A stretch of 64,000 bases of DNA. It comes from Paraescarpia echinospica. Its lineage: Eukaryota > Annelida > Polychaeta > Sabellida > Siboglinidae. The stretch lies in assembly GCA_020002185.1 (NCBI GenBank), contig CM034532.1, positions 46,957,962 to 47,021,961 of the forward strand, read 5' to 3'. Numbering within the stretch: position 1 is the first letter of the stretch; each line of letters starts with the position of its first letter. The position numbers and the translations under genes are program-made. Under the pieces are notes generated by a model. The model saw nothing but the letters and a program-made list of their open reading frames with translations. It was not told the DNA's origin and searched no databases. Below, piece after piece: positions 12,077 to 23,147 of the stretch.

Positions 12077-12084
12077 GTGCTGGC

Positions 12085-13260
12085 GGTCTGCAGACGACGT
12101 GCTTCAAGAAAAACACGGGTGGCGGCACCTGGCATGTTTGGTTTAAGCTGCATGGGGGTGCTCATATTACCCGCTATGCTCACGATACCCGACTTTACAC
12201 CCTATATTTCACTTTCAAATATAGACTGGAGTCAAACCAATCAATGGAATTGATATTACCTAATCATGCAGCGTCACACTACGTTTATACCAATGTTTCT
12301 CGAACACCTTACGTATGACTATACTTTGTTTAAGAGCAACTTTAATAAACGTTTAAAATATACCAGCCAATGTATATGAAGTATTCTCCTTTGTATGGTG
12401 TATGTGTGACAACGTTTGCAGCAGTAATTCATCTGTCGAGTCTACGTGCAGAAATGACCGCACACAATCTCCTTCGCCCGCGCACGCACGCACGCACGCA
12501 CGCACGCTCCCACGCACGCAAGCACGCATGTACGTACGTATATGTAGCTAAACAGGTACGTCAGACACACAGGCCTATACACTCGGAGTCGAGTTGAAAA
12601 GATATAATACCTACTGAAGCCACAGCCGGGTAGCGATGTTCTCATGCGCAGCTGAGCGTTAAAATGTCGCCATTCCTACACCAACCGAACGTTGTAGCGT
12701 CAACAAAAAGAGGTGCACTAAAACTGCAACAAGATGAAGAAAAAACTCCGAATAGTATTTTCCATCGTCAATTTAGATTACTGACCATCCTTTGTTAACA
12801 CAGATTATTGAACATACTTCGTCAATTAATTTTGTCCATCGTGAAGAAGGTTAGGTGATATTTAAATTAGTCAGTCTAATAAAAAAGAGCATACTTTTAC
12901 ATTTGTCATATTTCTCGAAGAACCACTTTGGACCTTTTTGCCGAATTTTTACCAGACCCGGACAAAAATAATTGAATAGTTGGATTATATATATATTACA
13001 AAAGCTAAATTAATTAGCATATCTGTGAACGTACCAGTATGTCGTAATGACTTGTTAGAGTCTGCACGAAATGAACGATAACGTCGATTTGAGGAGGCAC
13101 ATTTTAAATGTCCTCCACTTGGAGACTGTTTTTTCTCCAGGTTGTTAGCAGAGAACCTCACATGTCATGAAGACAGTATGAACGTCATACTGTCTTCGCA
13201 CTACTCAAAGACAATTGAAGCAAAGACCACAGGCAGTGTTTATGCTTCTAGGCAGGCAAT
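12085..13260. other. Non-coding duplicated stretch
   Basis: From about 12200 this is shared with the right copy (60340 on). It contains a simple CGCA repeat (12479-12540, shorter in the right copy), a short inverted repeat around GACAGTATGAACGTCATACT near 13172, and no recognisable gene. It probably includes the 3' flank of the ankyrin/SOCS-box gene. Confidence 0.6.
12479..12540. repeat. CGCA simple repeat
   Basis: Imperfect tandem CGCA/CACG tetranucleotide run. The right duplicate (about 60629-60680) has fewer units. Confidence 0.9.
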
Positions 13261-14605
13261 TCAGTCTAACATAAGATCCAGATACTGTTTAACAAAGACC
13301 GGTAACGGGAGCTGTTGTATCCCGGCAGGCAGTGCCAGTATTTCCTTCAGCGTCCGCCTGATTGCACGGCGACACACATGCATGGGTTCAGCGGGCGAAT
13401 TGAGGCGGTATAGCAGGTAACAGTGGTTGGTATAGTGGGGATATAAGCCGAACGCGACTAGGTGGCAGCGGTCGGAAGACGACGCGACGGAAGTGACGCG
13501 GTTCCCGACGGTGATGGCTAGCCGCCTAATGGAGCAACAGAAGTAGCGTAGACACAGCTTTAGTTCGATATCCTTACGGTGCTGCTTCGTGAGGTCGCAC
13601 GCCCGCCGATAGATGTTAGAGTTGTGCGTGCGCCAGAAGACAGCCGCGTTCAGCTTCGTCACGATTACGTAGAGAGGATGCTACAGGAAGAAACAGGAAA
13701 CATGCAATGCCCTATTCAAAATCGATAATTCCGCAAAGAATAAGTAATAATTATTGCATATGTGTTGTGTTTCACTGATAGAAGAAGTTTGAAAGCTGTC
13801 ATGAATCGTTGGTATGCAATGACAGAATGCTAGAGCTGTTTCATAACTTGATATATTCACACGATGCACACGTTAATATCATCGTTGGTGTGTAACTCAA
13901 AATAACCCGGTAATTTCCGGACCTCACCTGGAAGTAGAGGCTAATGATTTGATGAGCATGCCCAGCTCGCATCGGGTCCGCGCCGTAGCGAAGAAGAAGC
14001 AACACGGCGGGGGCGTTGATTGAGTGACAAGCGAGGAGTAGTGGGGTACTAACCCTGCTCGAGAATATCGGCAACTCGACAAATGGCACCTTGGAGTAGT
14101 AACTTGTGTATGACGGTTGCTGGCAGTCGGTGACGGGATACTCGCTCAGCTGAACCGGTACAATATGATGCTAGCTGCTTACGACAATTAAGAAATACTC
14201 CAACACCTCCAGGTAGCGTTGACAGATCGTCCCGAACGTGTGCATGTTCTGGAAGGGATATATGATCGGGTCGATGTCAAACGAGAATGTGAGCGGGTCG
14301 AGGAAGATATCGAAGCGATCGAGGCCTCCGTTGTAGAGGAACATCGACATTAATATGTCCGCCAGCAGTTCCGGCTCGTCGTCAATGTTGTACTTCTGGC
14401 ATATGTGCGCCGCTAGGACGATCACCGGATGTGTGGTGCACACGTGATCATCACTAGTTGCCGTTGTGGACGCTAGCTGTGACGTCGATTGAAACGGACG
14501 GCATCGCCAATCACTGTCGTTACAACTTTCTTGTAGTTGCCGCTTGCTTTTATGTAGCGATAAAGCGAGTTCTTGATCCGGCTCACTCGAACGCTCCGAC
14601 AGGAG
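13261..14605 (-). CDS. Ankyrin-repeat and SOCS-box protein, intact copy
   Basis: Three exons on the minus strand join in phase 0: 14605-14183 (first ATG in frame; donor GTAAGC), 14119-13928 (acceptor CTGCCAG, donor CAG/GTGAGG) and 13680-13261 (acceptor TTTCTTCCTGTAG, TGA stop). The product is about 344 residues. The N-terminal part has a helical region (VIVLAAHICQKYNIDDEPEL). Exon 2 carries an ankyrin repeat (STPLLLACHSINAPAVLLLL, RYGADP) continued by HPLYVIVTKL in exon 3. The C terminus is a clear SOCS box (HVCRRAIRRTL, then IQQLPLPVFVKQYL), which in this family binds Elongin B/C and recruits a Cullin-5 ubiquitin ligase. It is related to ASB or ANKRD9-type proteins. Upstream exons are possible because the frame stays open for about 47 codons before this ATG. 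Confidence 0.8.
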
Positions 14606-15252
14606 CATTCCGGCCCCTTGAGACTGAGTAAATCTTTGAAGATGTTTGACGACATTTGAGGAGTCTCTATCTGCCAAACAAGGACAGGTCCTGCGGTTTG
14701 CTGAAATCTGCACGCGGTGATAGTGCAGCGTGACGTCTTCATGCAAACGACGGCGCGCAAACGTAACGCTTTAGTTGGTCATGGCGCTAAAAAACTAAGC
14801 AATCATACCATATCTTCACTTGCATGTGATAAGTGTGAAGTCGCATTGTGTTATTATATACCTCTATTTGTTTGTGGCTTTCGAGAAACGATAATAGATG
14901 AGAGGAATTGACGTGTTTTATAGAACGCATTTAATTGCAATTAAATATAATCAAAGTTAAAATAAGCTTATCCAATTATAATAAAAGTATGTTCGTAACT
15001 ATATTTTAAATCCGTTGTAGGACGTATAGGAGCAGACTGTGACAATAAATGCTGGAGAGTCGATTTGTTTCTCGTAAGTTACCTTTGTTGAAAAAATCAC
15101 AAAGCTGTCAATTTGTAATGCAGTTGGATGCACCAGTCGTTTGTAAAAGGTGTGCACCGTTCGATTTTATCGGATACCACTAAACGGCGAGAACATTATA
15201 AAATTGACCTCAGCTATCTATCGCATGAATTGGATGTCCAACGAACACATAT

Positions 15253-15291
<39 letters not shown>

Positions 15292-15559
15292 CTGCCCCGT
15301 CAGACATCGCCATTCGACACGGCTGAGGGCACGACGCATCTCGACATCCACACCGATTACAGTGTAACTAAAATTATCCTAAACAGAACTGATTTCAACC
15401 ATAACTGCTTATAATAATAATCTTTTTAATGAATAATAAAAAATTAGCTAACTTTTCATTCTCGTCGTCTGACTTGTTCCAATGATTACTTCAACTTCAA
15501 CCATAGTTATCTAAAATAATACCTTATAATAATCTTAACCTAATTAATAAGGACATTTC
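14606..15559. other. Intergenic duplicated stretch
   Basis: Contains the probable 5' side of the ankyrin/SOCS gene, then AT-rich DNA with an (AT)n run at 15254-15290 (shorter in the right copy). No other gene seen. Confidence 0.6.
15254..15290. repeat. (AT)n microsatellite
   Basis: Pure alternating AT. The matching site in the right copy is much shorter (about 63376-63393). Confidence 0.95.
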
Positions 15560-16480
15560 ACACTAACTATTTTTGTGTCACCATTTCCTCTGTCGGAGCT
15601 GGTAGACACCTCAAAACAAATGCTGCTGATCTTTTCAGAAAAATAGTCTGAAAATATACTCGCCATTTCAGCTTCTGATGTATGGGTAGGGAGTACAGTT
15701 CCCACTTTGCGATGCAGTAGACAGTTTACAATTCGGAACAGTCGTTGCTAGTTCTTGCCTGTATCACGGATTATGCTGGAATAGTAGGCAGATTTTGTTT
15801 GGGTAAGTAGTGCATTCACTCTCTTGCAGTGATCAGCGTACAATTGTCTATGCACCCTTAGTTTGGATTTTCTCCAGGATCTTTCTCTCTGCCGTTTCTC
15901 TCGTGTCGCAGTCAGTAAGTCGTCGGTATACACACTGCATCTTGTCGTAATCGGACATGCCTTTTTTGCATTGGCGCTTGCGAATCAATTAAGCTGACCA
16001 GCATATGATCGTATTGATCAACCAGTTCTTCTACGTTCAGCATGTCAAGATCATCCGAGCGGAACATTGGAATGTCTTGTCGAAAAGACACTGCATCAAT
16101 GGTGCGTAACTTGCGATATTTTATTTTCATCAAACCAGTGCGATGTTGAACAATGTCTGTGTTGAAACTCACAAAAAAAGTGGCCAGAAAGGCCCATGTC
16201 CGTAACGGTAACATTTCGAACAAGGTGTCCGTCCGTGCTGCGGGTCATGAGTACATCCAACGAGTGTCCTTTCCTGTGGGTAGGCCCGCGAACATGCAAC
16301 ACCATTTATGGGACATTCACAGAATTGATCAGTCGCCGTGCATCAACATTTGGAGCGTTGTCAATATGAAAGTTCAAATCTCACATGATAATCAGAGGTC
16401 CAGGTTTTATGGCATGGTCGTCGATGAAACGGTCTCATTCTTTAAAAAAAACTGTTGTTGACAAGCCATTTTTTACTGAT
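15560..16480 (-). mobile_element. Non-LTR retrotransposon remnant: endonuclease end and linker
   Basis: On the minus strand the pieces run, in broken frames, from an endonuclease-type segment (IIM, stop, DLNFH at about 16400) through HVRGPTHRKGHSLDVLMTR (near 16290) and LSGHFF to a linker with RTIDAVSF, VDQYDHMLVSLIDSQAP and RERSWRKSKLRVHRQLY, ending with MASIFSDYFSEKISSIC near 15650. This order matches the end of the EEN domain and the region before the reverse transcriptase in CR1/L2/Jockey-like elements. Frame shifts and stops break it. The reverse transcriptase itself is absent here. Confidence 0.8.
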
Positions 16481-16539
16481 GGTGGCGGGCGGTAAATGGC
16501 AACGATTCTCATGGATGACGTAGGTGTTATGAATAATTA

Positions 16540-17010
16540 TTTATTCCCCTCGCCTGATTATCACACTAACTATTTATTCCCGTCATCTGATTGGTTCCAA
16601 CGCTTACGCTATGACTAACGTCAACCATAACTAACTCAAACCGTAGCTAATTATAATAATGACATTAATACAGTGACCCGGGAACGAAATTCATATTTTC
16701 GCCGCCGCCAATGTTCACATCTTCCTTCACCTTCTGGCTGTCTCGGTTGGCTCGATTGTGACATCGGAAGCCGGAGGGGGGGGGCAGAACATTTACATTT
16801 CCACCCGCCATTGACGGTCGCCACAAAAATAAACATTCACGTTCACATTTAATGGGGGGGGGCGGACGTATGTCTGTCCCTGAGAAAATCCAGGGGCAAC
16901 TGTCCCCTGCCCCCCCCCCCCGTTTCCGCGTCTGTGCATTAATATGTTATGATATTTCACACTAACTATTTATTCCCGTTGCCTAATTGGATCCAACGAT
17001 TACGAACTCG
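16540..17010. repeat. Dispersed repeat cluster
   Basis: The phrase TCACACTAACTATTTATTCC followed by a short variable word and a GGTTCCAACG-like word occurs near 16560 and 16955. A related version occurs near 15450-15570. These look like diverged copies of one family, perhaps the 3' tail of the adjacent retrotransposon. G-rich runs lie at 16777-16786 and 16851-16863, and a C-rich run at 16909-16921. Confidence 0.5.
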
Positions 17011-17139
17011 ACCTTAGTGTATAGGATGATTACTAAAGGTAACTTGTTTACTTGGGTGGTCAACTATAATAACGGTAGTGTTTTGACATTAGGTAGTGTC
17101 TTGGGAGTACGTTGGGATAGTGTTTTGAACTTAACTGTA

Positions 17140-17240
17140 GTGTTTTGAAGGCACGCTCCTCGATGTAGATTATAAACAGCACTGGGCTGAGGCTGTCTTG
17201 TGGCACCTTGATGGGTGCCTATTTTTGTCACGAATGACGG
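17140..17240 (-). mobile_element. Short reverse transcriptase remnant
   Basis: On the minus strand the text reads APIKVPQDSLSPVLFIIYIE, a degenerate form of the GVPQGS..SP.LF..Y motif of non-LTR reverse transcriptases. Only this motif is recognisable. Confidence 0.55.
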
Positions 17241-17259
17241 ACACTCATCCACCGATATG

Positions 17260-18529
17260 CGTGGTTAATCTACGACTTTTATGACCAAACTAGGGTCATG
17301 TTGGAACAAATTGCAACATAAGCAAATCTTACAGTTTTGAAATCAAGCATATATCCTAGATAATATATCAAAAGTATTTAGCTCAACAAATTAGGAAACA
17401 TTGTCAAAATTACGCAAGTTTATATTGGGCCCCCTCAATAGCTTTTACCTGCGATTTTGTGACGATTTTAATTTCGGGACAAAGATTGAGCAAGATTATG
17501 TTTCTGTAAACCTCAAGTAATCCATATGCGTGTATGTAAATACGCACAAATTATATTCAGAGGTCAAAACAACATACATCGACATTAAAATAGTTTAACA
17601 TTGCATTAGGTTTTCAATGAAATCCTTATCGGTATCAAAATATGCACGAATTACTTGTCCAGTTCGTCTCCTACATAACATGGTTATGGTCAGCGTAATT
17701 ATAAGTATGTTACTCCAATGAGCATGTATCGTACACATAACATAGCGCAGGTACATCTAAAGAGGAACATTGTGTATAATAATTATAATAGCCCCCTTGA
17801 TATAAGGTTTACATATAAAAACACGAATCTAGCTGATAAGCTTAATTGGCGAAAAATTTACGTATTCTCTCCCATGTAATCTGCATTACCATATGAATAT
17901 CCTTCTGTCATGAGCATTGACCGTATACGTAACATAACACAAATATATTTTATCATTGCGCATAATAATTATAATGAACCCTTCCGTGTAAGGCCAACAC
18001 AAGTACATACGTGAATCTCAAGAGCCCAAGAAAGTAAGTAGTTATATATCGCAGTACCCAGTCCTTTGGACTGCTCAAAGCACTTGATCCTTTACTTCTG
18101 ACACTCTTGTTTAATCGAATACCATCAAGACTTCTCTGGGAAGCATTCAGCCACTCTGCAGTTTATGCGCGAAGAGTATTCGTATACAAATATCCGTCAC
18201 TGCCTATGCCCAGGGGATCAGTCATATAGCTGAGAGAACTGGAGCAACATAGAGTGAACGAACTTTCCCTGATTCGACACGGCGGCACAGGATTCGAAAC
18301 CGAGTTATCTCGATTATTAGTCCACTGCGCTCCATAAAAAACGTAATTGAGGTAAAATCGCTGTATTACGTAGTCATTAATATCACGATTGTTGTCGTAA
18401 CTCTAGACTGTGTTTGAACACTCTGTGCCACGGAATGACGTGCAAGGTGCGAGTGATGTGTTTACAAAATGTTTCATCATTTGAATTTTCAACTCTTCAA
18501 TGACGGTTGGAAGTATCTCCATCAGCTTG
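17260..18529. other. AT-rich stretch without a gene
   Basis: No coding signal seen. Around 18235-18330 there is a segment with a GATTCGAAACC word resembling a tRNA B box, so a degraded tRNA-derived SINE is possible but unproven. Confidence 0.5.
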
Positions 18530-18760
18530 TCTCGTCTGATGTATCAAATGCTCGGCTCATGTCTAGTGAAAATTGTAGACAAAGAAACCAACAGAAGAAT
18601 TTGGCATATCAAAGAAGCCATCTGGATCAGAAAAACCAAAACACCCATCAACAGAGACGAGGGCAATTACGAACTGCCTCACGTGTACGATGACGTCATT
18701 CAGCGTCATAGGTACTGATGAAGACGGCGTGACACGTCAACGAAAGCCTCTACCAGGTAA
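18530..18760 (+). mobile_element. Penelope-like retroelement 3' end remnant
   Basis: The plus strand reads KIVDKETNRRIWHIKEAIWI and then INRDEGNYELPHVYDDV, the typical end of the GIY-YIG domain of Penelope-like elements (RRIKEAIWIRK...NRDEG.Y.L). A stop follows, then CTGATGA at 18715-18721 and CGAAA at 18741-18745, an arrangement often seen after the ORF in this class. Only the last about 60 codons remain. Confidence 0.75.
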
Positions 18761-18832
18761 TTTAACATGATTCTTGGATATGAAAAATGAAAGTTTCGAA
18801 TTTGAAAACGAACTATCCTGAAGAATGTTCAG

Positions 18833-19658
18833 TAAAAATAACCAATTTTAATATTGAAAATATATATATATGTGTTTCTGAGGTTACAGTTAGCCTGAAA
18901 TTAGAAGTATATAGTAATATGTCTTAAAATAATGACCATGAGACAAGAGGAAGGTGGTGAATTTGAAATGGGAACATTTTCCATGGCCTGACCCAAATAC
19001 TTTGTGTCAGTTGTTTGTCTAGCCAATTTGTTGAGTTGTGAAGTTTATGGCAAAGATGTCCCAGTGTCGTGTGTGGCAGGTTCAAGTCTTGCCTGTGTTA
19101 TGTATCCAAACACAACAGGTTGTGCACATACACTGATTCCATTCAATAACTTCTGCCGCATTTTATAACATCACCGAATTGTATGGATATTTTATTTCCA
19201 CCTATACTGGAAACTGTCGACGAATTTAGCATGACATTTTAAATAATTATGTAAAAAAATAATCATTCCTATGGTCTTGCATAATCCAGTTCCCAAGAGA
19301 TAGTGATATACATACGTATTTACGATATGCTGTTCTATTCTACACAGTCTTTCAACAACCTGTGAAAACCTGTATTGTATTGAGTAGTGAACCACTCTCA
19401 TCCACAGGGCGCCACAGTGAGTTCATTATATAGGAACCAGTGGGTCCAATGATACAGTGTATACACTGCCTACACTGTCTGCTCGGCGTCTCTGACACTC
19501 CTGACTGGGAATCAACTCCGGCCGCTGGCAGCAGGATCCAGTGGGTTAGAGATAGAAATCATCTCCCCTGTGTGCGGTCTTTTACTTCCCCTAGCACAGA
19601 CACCAGATGGAAGGGATCAACGGCTTTTAGTGTCTCTTCCGAAAGACACAGGCAATGT
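18833..19658 (+). repeat. Inverted repeat, left arm
   Basis: Matches the reverse complement of 22326-23147 over nearly its whole length with scattered changes and small indels. The inner part (19450-19658) has the core TTTACTTCCCCTAGCACAG, also found in variant form near 1030 and 55560, so at least this part is a dispersed repeat family. Confidence 0.9.
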
Positions 19659-19943
19659 AACAGTAATACAGAAGACAACATTTTAAATGAATGTATCGTG
19701 GACACACTTCGTTTGTACATATTCGTTAAGCGATGAGTCTAGCAAATGTCAAGCCACTGAGACACTACGATTCGCCTCCTTCTGTCTGAGCCCCTAGCCT
19801 AGCCAGATCACAGATCTGTACACTTAATGTACCCTACATAAGTGCATGTTTTATTTCTTCATCTTAAAGCACCGGATCAGCTGTAGACGGGGGCGAACAC
19901 TTCTGCCAGGGTTGGGTGTATGAAAGGGAAGAGCGGCTCTTAC

Positions 19944-21412
19944 TTTGAACACATCTGACGTAACGTTCGCTCTACACATGTAGTTTTCATAGCGTCGTAC
20001 AGTGACAGCATCTTCCGGCTGGTTGAAATAGTGGTACGGATCCTTGAAGGCGGCCTCAGCAAACCTCACCACGGAACTAACTGAACCGCATGGAAGGTAC
20101 TCCGTAAATTATTGATGGTAGTTACGATAACGGTAGCATATTTCGGAGAACTGGAGAGATATCACCTTTTCGCTCCTATATGCATGTAGATGGTACAACC
20201 ATAGCCCTACCTTTCCGCTGTTAAACACCTTGATCAAAACCAAGTTCCCAGCTTTCATCAACACAAAGCGACATCAACTTAATACTAACGGTGATGTTTA
20301 TAATTATTATAGCATTGAAACCGTCTTTTTAACAAATGAAGGAAGTTGTCTCCTAACCTGTCGTTGAGATCCAGTTGTTCTACTCGCAGAGCGGCACCTC
20401 AAGGTGGAGGCGATGGTAAACGAAACGCCGCTAGACGGCGCTAGTATATGACCACGTCTGTCTGATGCCGTTGGTGAAGACAATACACAGCGATAAATTT
20501 TGTATCGGCGATCTACGATATACACGCGCCCGCTTGTAACATTTAACATGATTTAACAAGATTGCCATCCAGACAATTAACTCTAGATGGCAGGTGGACA
20601 AGGAAGCCTTTTGCTTATCGAGAGTCCAATACTTTTTATTTACGTGTATACCGCCCTTTAAGGTATGTGTCGATTTAACATCGCCCCACCACCTCTGTCA
20701 CCGACCCATCGCCCCTGTCTTCACTCCACCATTTCTGTCATCACTCCACCGCCTCTGTCATCGCCCCACCGCCTTTGCCTTCCCCATACCGCGTCTTTCA
20801 CCATTCCACCGCCTCTGTCAACGCCCCACCACCTCTGTCACCAACCACCGTCTCTGTCATCACCCCACCGTGTCTGTCAACGCCCCACAGCCTCTGTCAA
20901 CGCCCCACAGCCTCTGTCTTCATCCTAACGCCTCTTTTACCACAGCTCCGCCCCTCTGTCATTGCCCCCCAACTCTGTCACCAACCACAGTCTCTGTCAC
21001 CACCCCACCGCGTCTGTCACCACCCCACCGCCTCTATCAACGTCCCACCGCCTCTGTCTTCATCCTAACGCCTTTTTCACCACTGCTCCGCCTCTCTGTG
21101 ATTGCTCCACCACCTCTGTCACCATCCACCGTCGCTGTCACCACCCCACCGCATCTGTCACCTCCCCACCATCTCTGTCATCATCCCACAGCCTCTGTCA
21201 TCACTCCACCGCCTCTGTCACCACCCCACCTCCTCTTTCACCACTCCACTTCCACTGTCACCACCCCACCTCCTGTTTCATCACCCCACCGTATCTCTCA
21301 TCACTCAGGTCGCCCGACGCCCTGGGGCGGCTCGGCAGGTGAGGATGATGCAACGTCATGCCGCGACCGTTGATGACGAAGGCATAATGCCACTGGCCCT
21401 GCCTGGAAGGCG
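19944..21412 (-). CDS. Candidate Cache-domain protein exons (partial gene)
   Basis: Three candidate minus-strand exons. 21412-21305 reads GQWHYAFVINGRGMTLHHPH then LPSRP, like the Cache (PAS-like extracellular sensor) domain of VWA/Cache proteins such as CACHD1. Its acceptor is GCTGTAG and its donor GTGATG. It joins in phase to 20440-20358 (SGVSFTIASTLRC, donor CAG/GTTAGG), like the GxDFT strand of Cache domains. The third, 20080-19944, has RRYENYMCRANVTSDVFK before a GTAAGA donor, but its phase does not match the second exon. No start, stop or transmembrane segment is seen. The family call rests mainly on the first exon. Confidence 0.4.
20548..20675 (-). mobile_element. CR1-like element 3' tail fragment
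   Basis: Related to 26925-27045 (3' end of the larger minus-strand CR1-like element) and, in the other orientation, to 52660-52760. Shared words are ACAAGATTGCCA, GGCAGGTGGACA and TTATCGAGAGTCCA. Confidence 0.8.
20690..21310. repeat. 21-bp minisatellite, about 30 units
   Basis: Pyrimidine-rich tandem units of about 21 bp (core CCCCACCGCCTCTGTCA on the plus strand). As the period is a multiple of 3, several plus-strand frames stay open, giving artefactual Pro/Ser/Thr/His-rich ORFs. It begins right at the splice donor of the 21412-21305 candidate exon. Minus-strand units contain GTGATGA, like that donor. Confidence 0.92.
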
Positions 21413-21521
21413 CTACAGCAGTCGACGGAGAACAGCTCAGTGTGTATTTTCAGTTAGTAATTTCACCGACTTATTTTTCAGATTCTTGAGCTTGTACGGG
21501 AATGGTGGCCAGCATTGAGTC

Positions 21522-21523
<2 letters not shown>

Positions 21524-21554
<31 letters not shown>
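21524..21554. repeat. (AT)n microsatellite
   Basis: Pure alternating TA run. Confidence 0.95.
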
Positions 21555-21556
<2 letters not shown>

Positions 21557-21675
21557 GATAGCGGCGATACCTCGCAACTCTCCCGGCGGCCAGAAGACGG
21601 GTAGACTCACGGCGACTGTCAGACCTGGTACAGACACTGATCTGTACAACTGAACCTCGCTTTACGGTCAGCTCA

Positions 21676-21790
21676 GTAATATAGTCACCTCCCAATTAAG
21701 GTCAATCTACTACAGCCCAAAATTATTTACACAGCAGTAAAACATAGGAAATTAGTCTCGCTAAGAAGGTTACCTCGCTATTCACGTCAC
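21676..21790 (+). repeat. Dispersed repeat copy 1
   Basis: Related in the same orientation to 45953-46068 (shared ATAGGAAATTAGT and order of TCACC words). Possibly a small non-autonomous DNA element; termini not determined. Confidence 0.5.
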
Positions 21791-21812
21791 TTTGCGTGAC
21801 TGCTTGCCTTCC

Positions 21813-21849
21813 TGCCCGCCCGCCCGCCCGCCCGCCCGCCCGCCCGCCC
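21813..21849. repeat. CCCG simple repeat
   Basis: Nine or so tandem CCCG tetranucleotides. Confidence 0.93.
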
Positions 21850-21854
21850 CAATT

Positions 21855-21990
21855 TTAAAAGTACTTGGTACTTGTACTTGAGTTTTTCACAAAGTACTTG
21901 TACGTGTACCTGCCTATATTTTTTAGATGAGTACTTGTACTTGGCAAAATTGAAAGTACTTGTAATTGTATTCAAGTACATTGTACATCT
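21855..21990. repeat. Cluster of GTACTTG words
   Basis: The heptamer GTACTTG or close variants occurs about eight times in 130 bp. No ORF and no clear termini. Confidence 0.6.
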
Positions 21991-22325
21991 ACTTGACCTA
22001 TTCCTGGTAGTTGTATATAGAAAACAACTAAACACGAAATATAGAGCTAGATATATATATATAGCTCTACTCGAAAATATGTTATCGGTTCAAACGCGTG
22101 CAATCGTAATTTTCTGCACCGTTAATCGTCCGTAATGAAAGAAATGGCCGTGGAGTTGTAAGTATCAAAGCCTGCTTCTAGAGAACTCGACAAATTAAAC
22201 GTCGGTTAAGTATTAACAACGTTACAGGAGTGGCTCAAAGCTTCCCTATTATCGTGGGGCCAACCTTCCTTTACATTATTTTGATCTTTTCAAATTTGTT
22301 CACAGTGGAGAGCGGTGTTCATCTC

Positions 22326-23147
22326 ACATTGCCTTGTCTTTCGGAAAAGGCACTAAAAGCCGTTGGTCCCTTCCATCTGGTGTCAGTGCTAAGGGAAGTA
22401 AAAGACCGCACACAGGGAGGCAATTTCTATCTCTAACCCACTGGATCCTGCTCCCAGCGGCCGCAGTTGCTTCCCAGTCAGGAGTGTGAGAGACGCCGAG
22501 CAGGCAGTGTAGGCAGTGTATACATTGTATCATTGGACTCACTGGTTCCTATATAATGAACTTACTGTGGCGCCCTGTGGATGAGAGTGGTTCACTACTC
22601 AATACAGTACACGTTTTCACAGGTTGTTGAAACACCGTGTAGAATAGAACAGCATATCGTAAATACGTATGTATATCACCATCTCTTGTGAACTGGGTTA
22701 TGCAAGAGCATAGGAATGTTTATTTTTTATATAATTATTTAAAATGTCATGCTAATTTCGTCTACAGTTTCCAGTATAGGTGGAAATAAAATATCCATGC
22801 AATTCGGTGATGTTATAAAATGCGGCTGAAGTTGTTGAATGGAATCAGTGTATGTGCACAACCTGTTGTGTTTGGATACTGAACACAGGCAGGATTTGAA
22901 ACTGCCACACATGACACTGGGACATCTTTGCCATAAACTGCACAACTCAACAAAATGGCTAGACAAACAACTGACACAAAGTATTTGGGTCAAGCCACGG
23001 AAAATGTTCCCATTTCAAATTCACCACCTTCCCCTTGTCTCATGGTCATTATTTTAAGACATATTACTATATACTTCTAATTTCAGGTTAACTGTAAGAT
23101 AAATATCCTCAGAAACACAGACATATTTTCAATATTATAATTGGTTA
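22326..23147 (-). repeat. Inverted repeat, right arm
   Basis: Reverse-complement partner of 18833-19658, separated from it by 2,667 bp that include the Cache-type candidate exons and the 21-bp minisatellite. Confidence 0.9.

Larger units (their letters stand above)
1..15898 (+). repeat. Left copy of a direct segmental duplication
   Basis: Position 1 aligns with 54537 and the match continues in the same orientation to at least 15898, where the right copy runs off the window. The copies differ by scattered substitutions and small indels, by minisatellite copy number (36-bp array) and by about 6.2 kb (5963-12199) present only here. Both copies carry the same pogo-like transposase remnant, ankyrin/SOCS-box gene and start of a non-LTR remnant. 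The copy may begin left of the window. A misplaced haplotype in the assembly would look the same. Confidence 0.93.

Noticed and set aside
18235..18330. tRNA gene
   Set aside because: Only a B-box-like word is seen; no A box, anticodon arm or acceptor stem could be drawn.
20594..21518. Several overlapping plus-strand ORFs rich in His, Pro, Ser and Thr
   Set aside because: All arise from the 21-bp minisatellite, whose period keeps frames open; no domain or start context.
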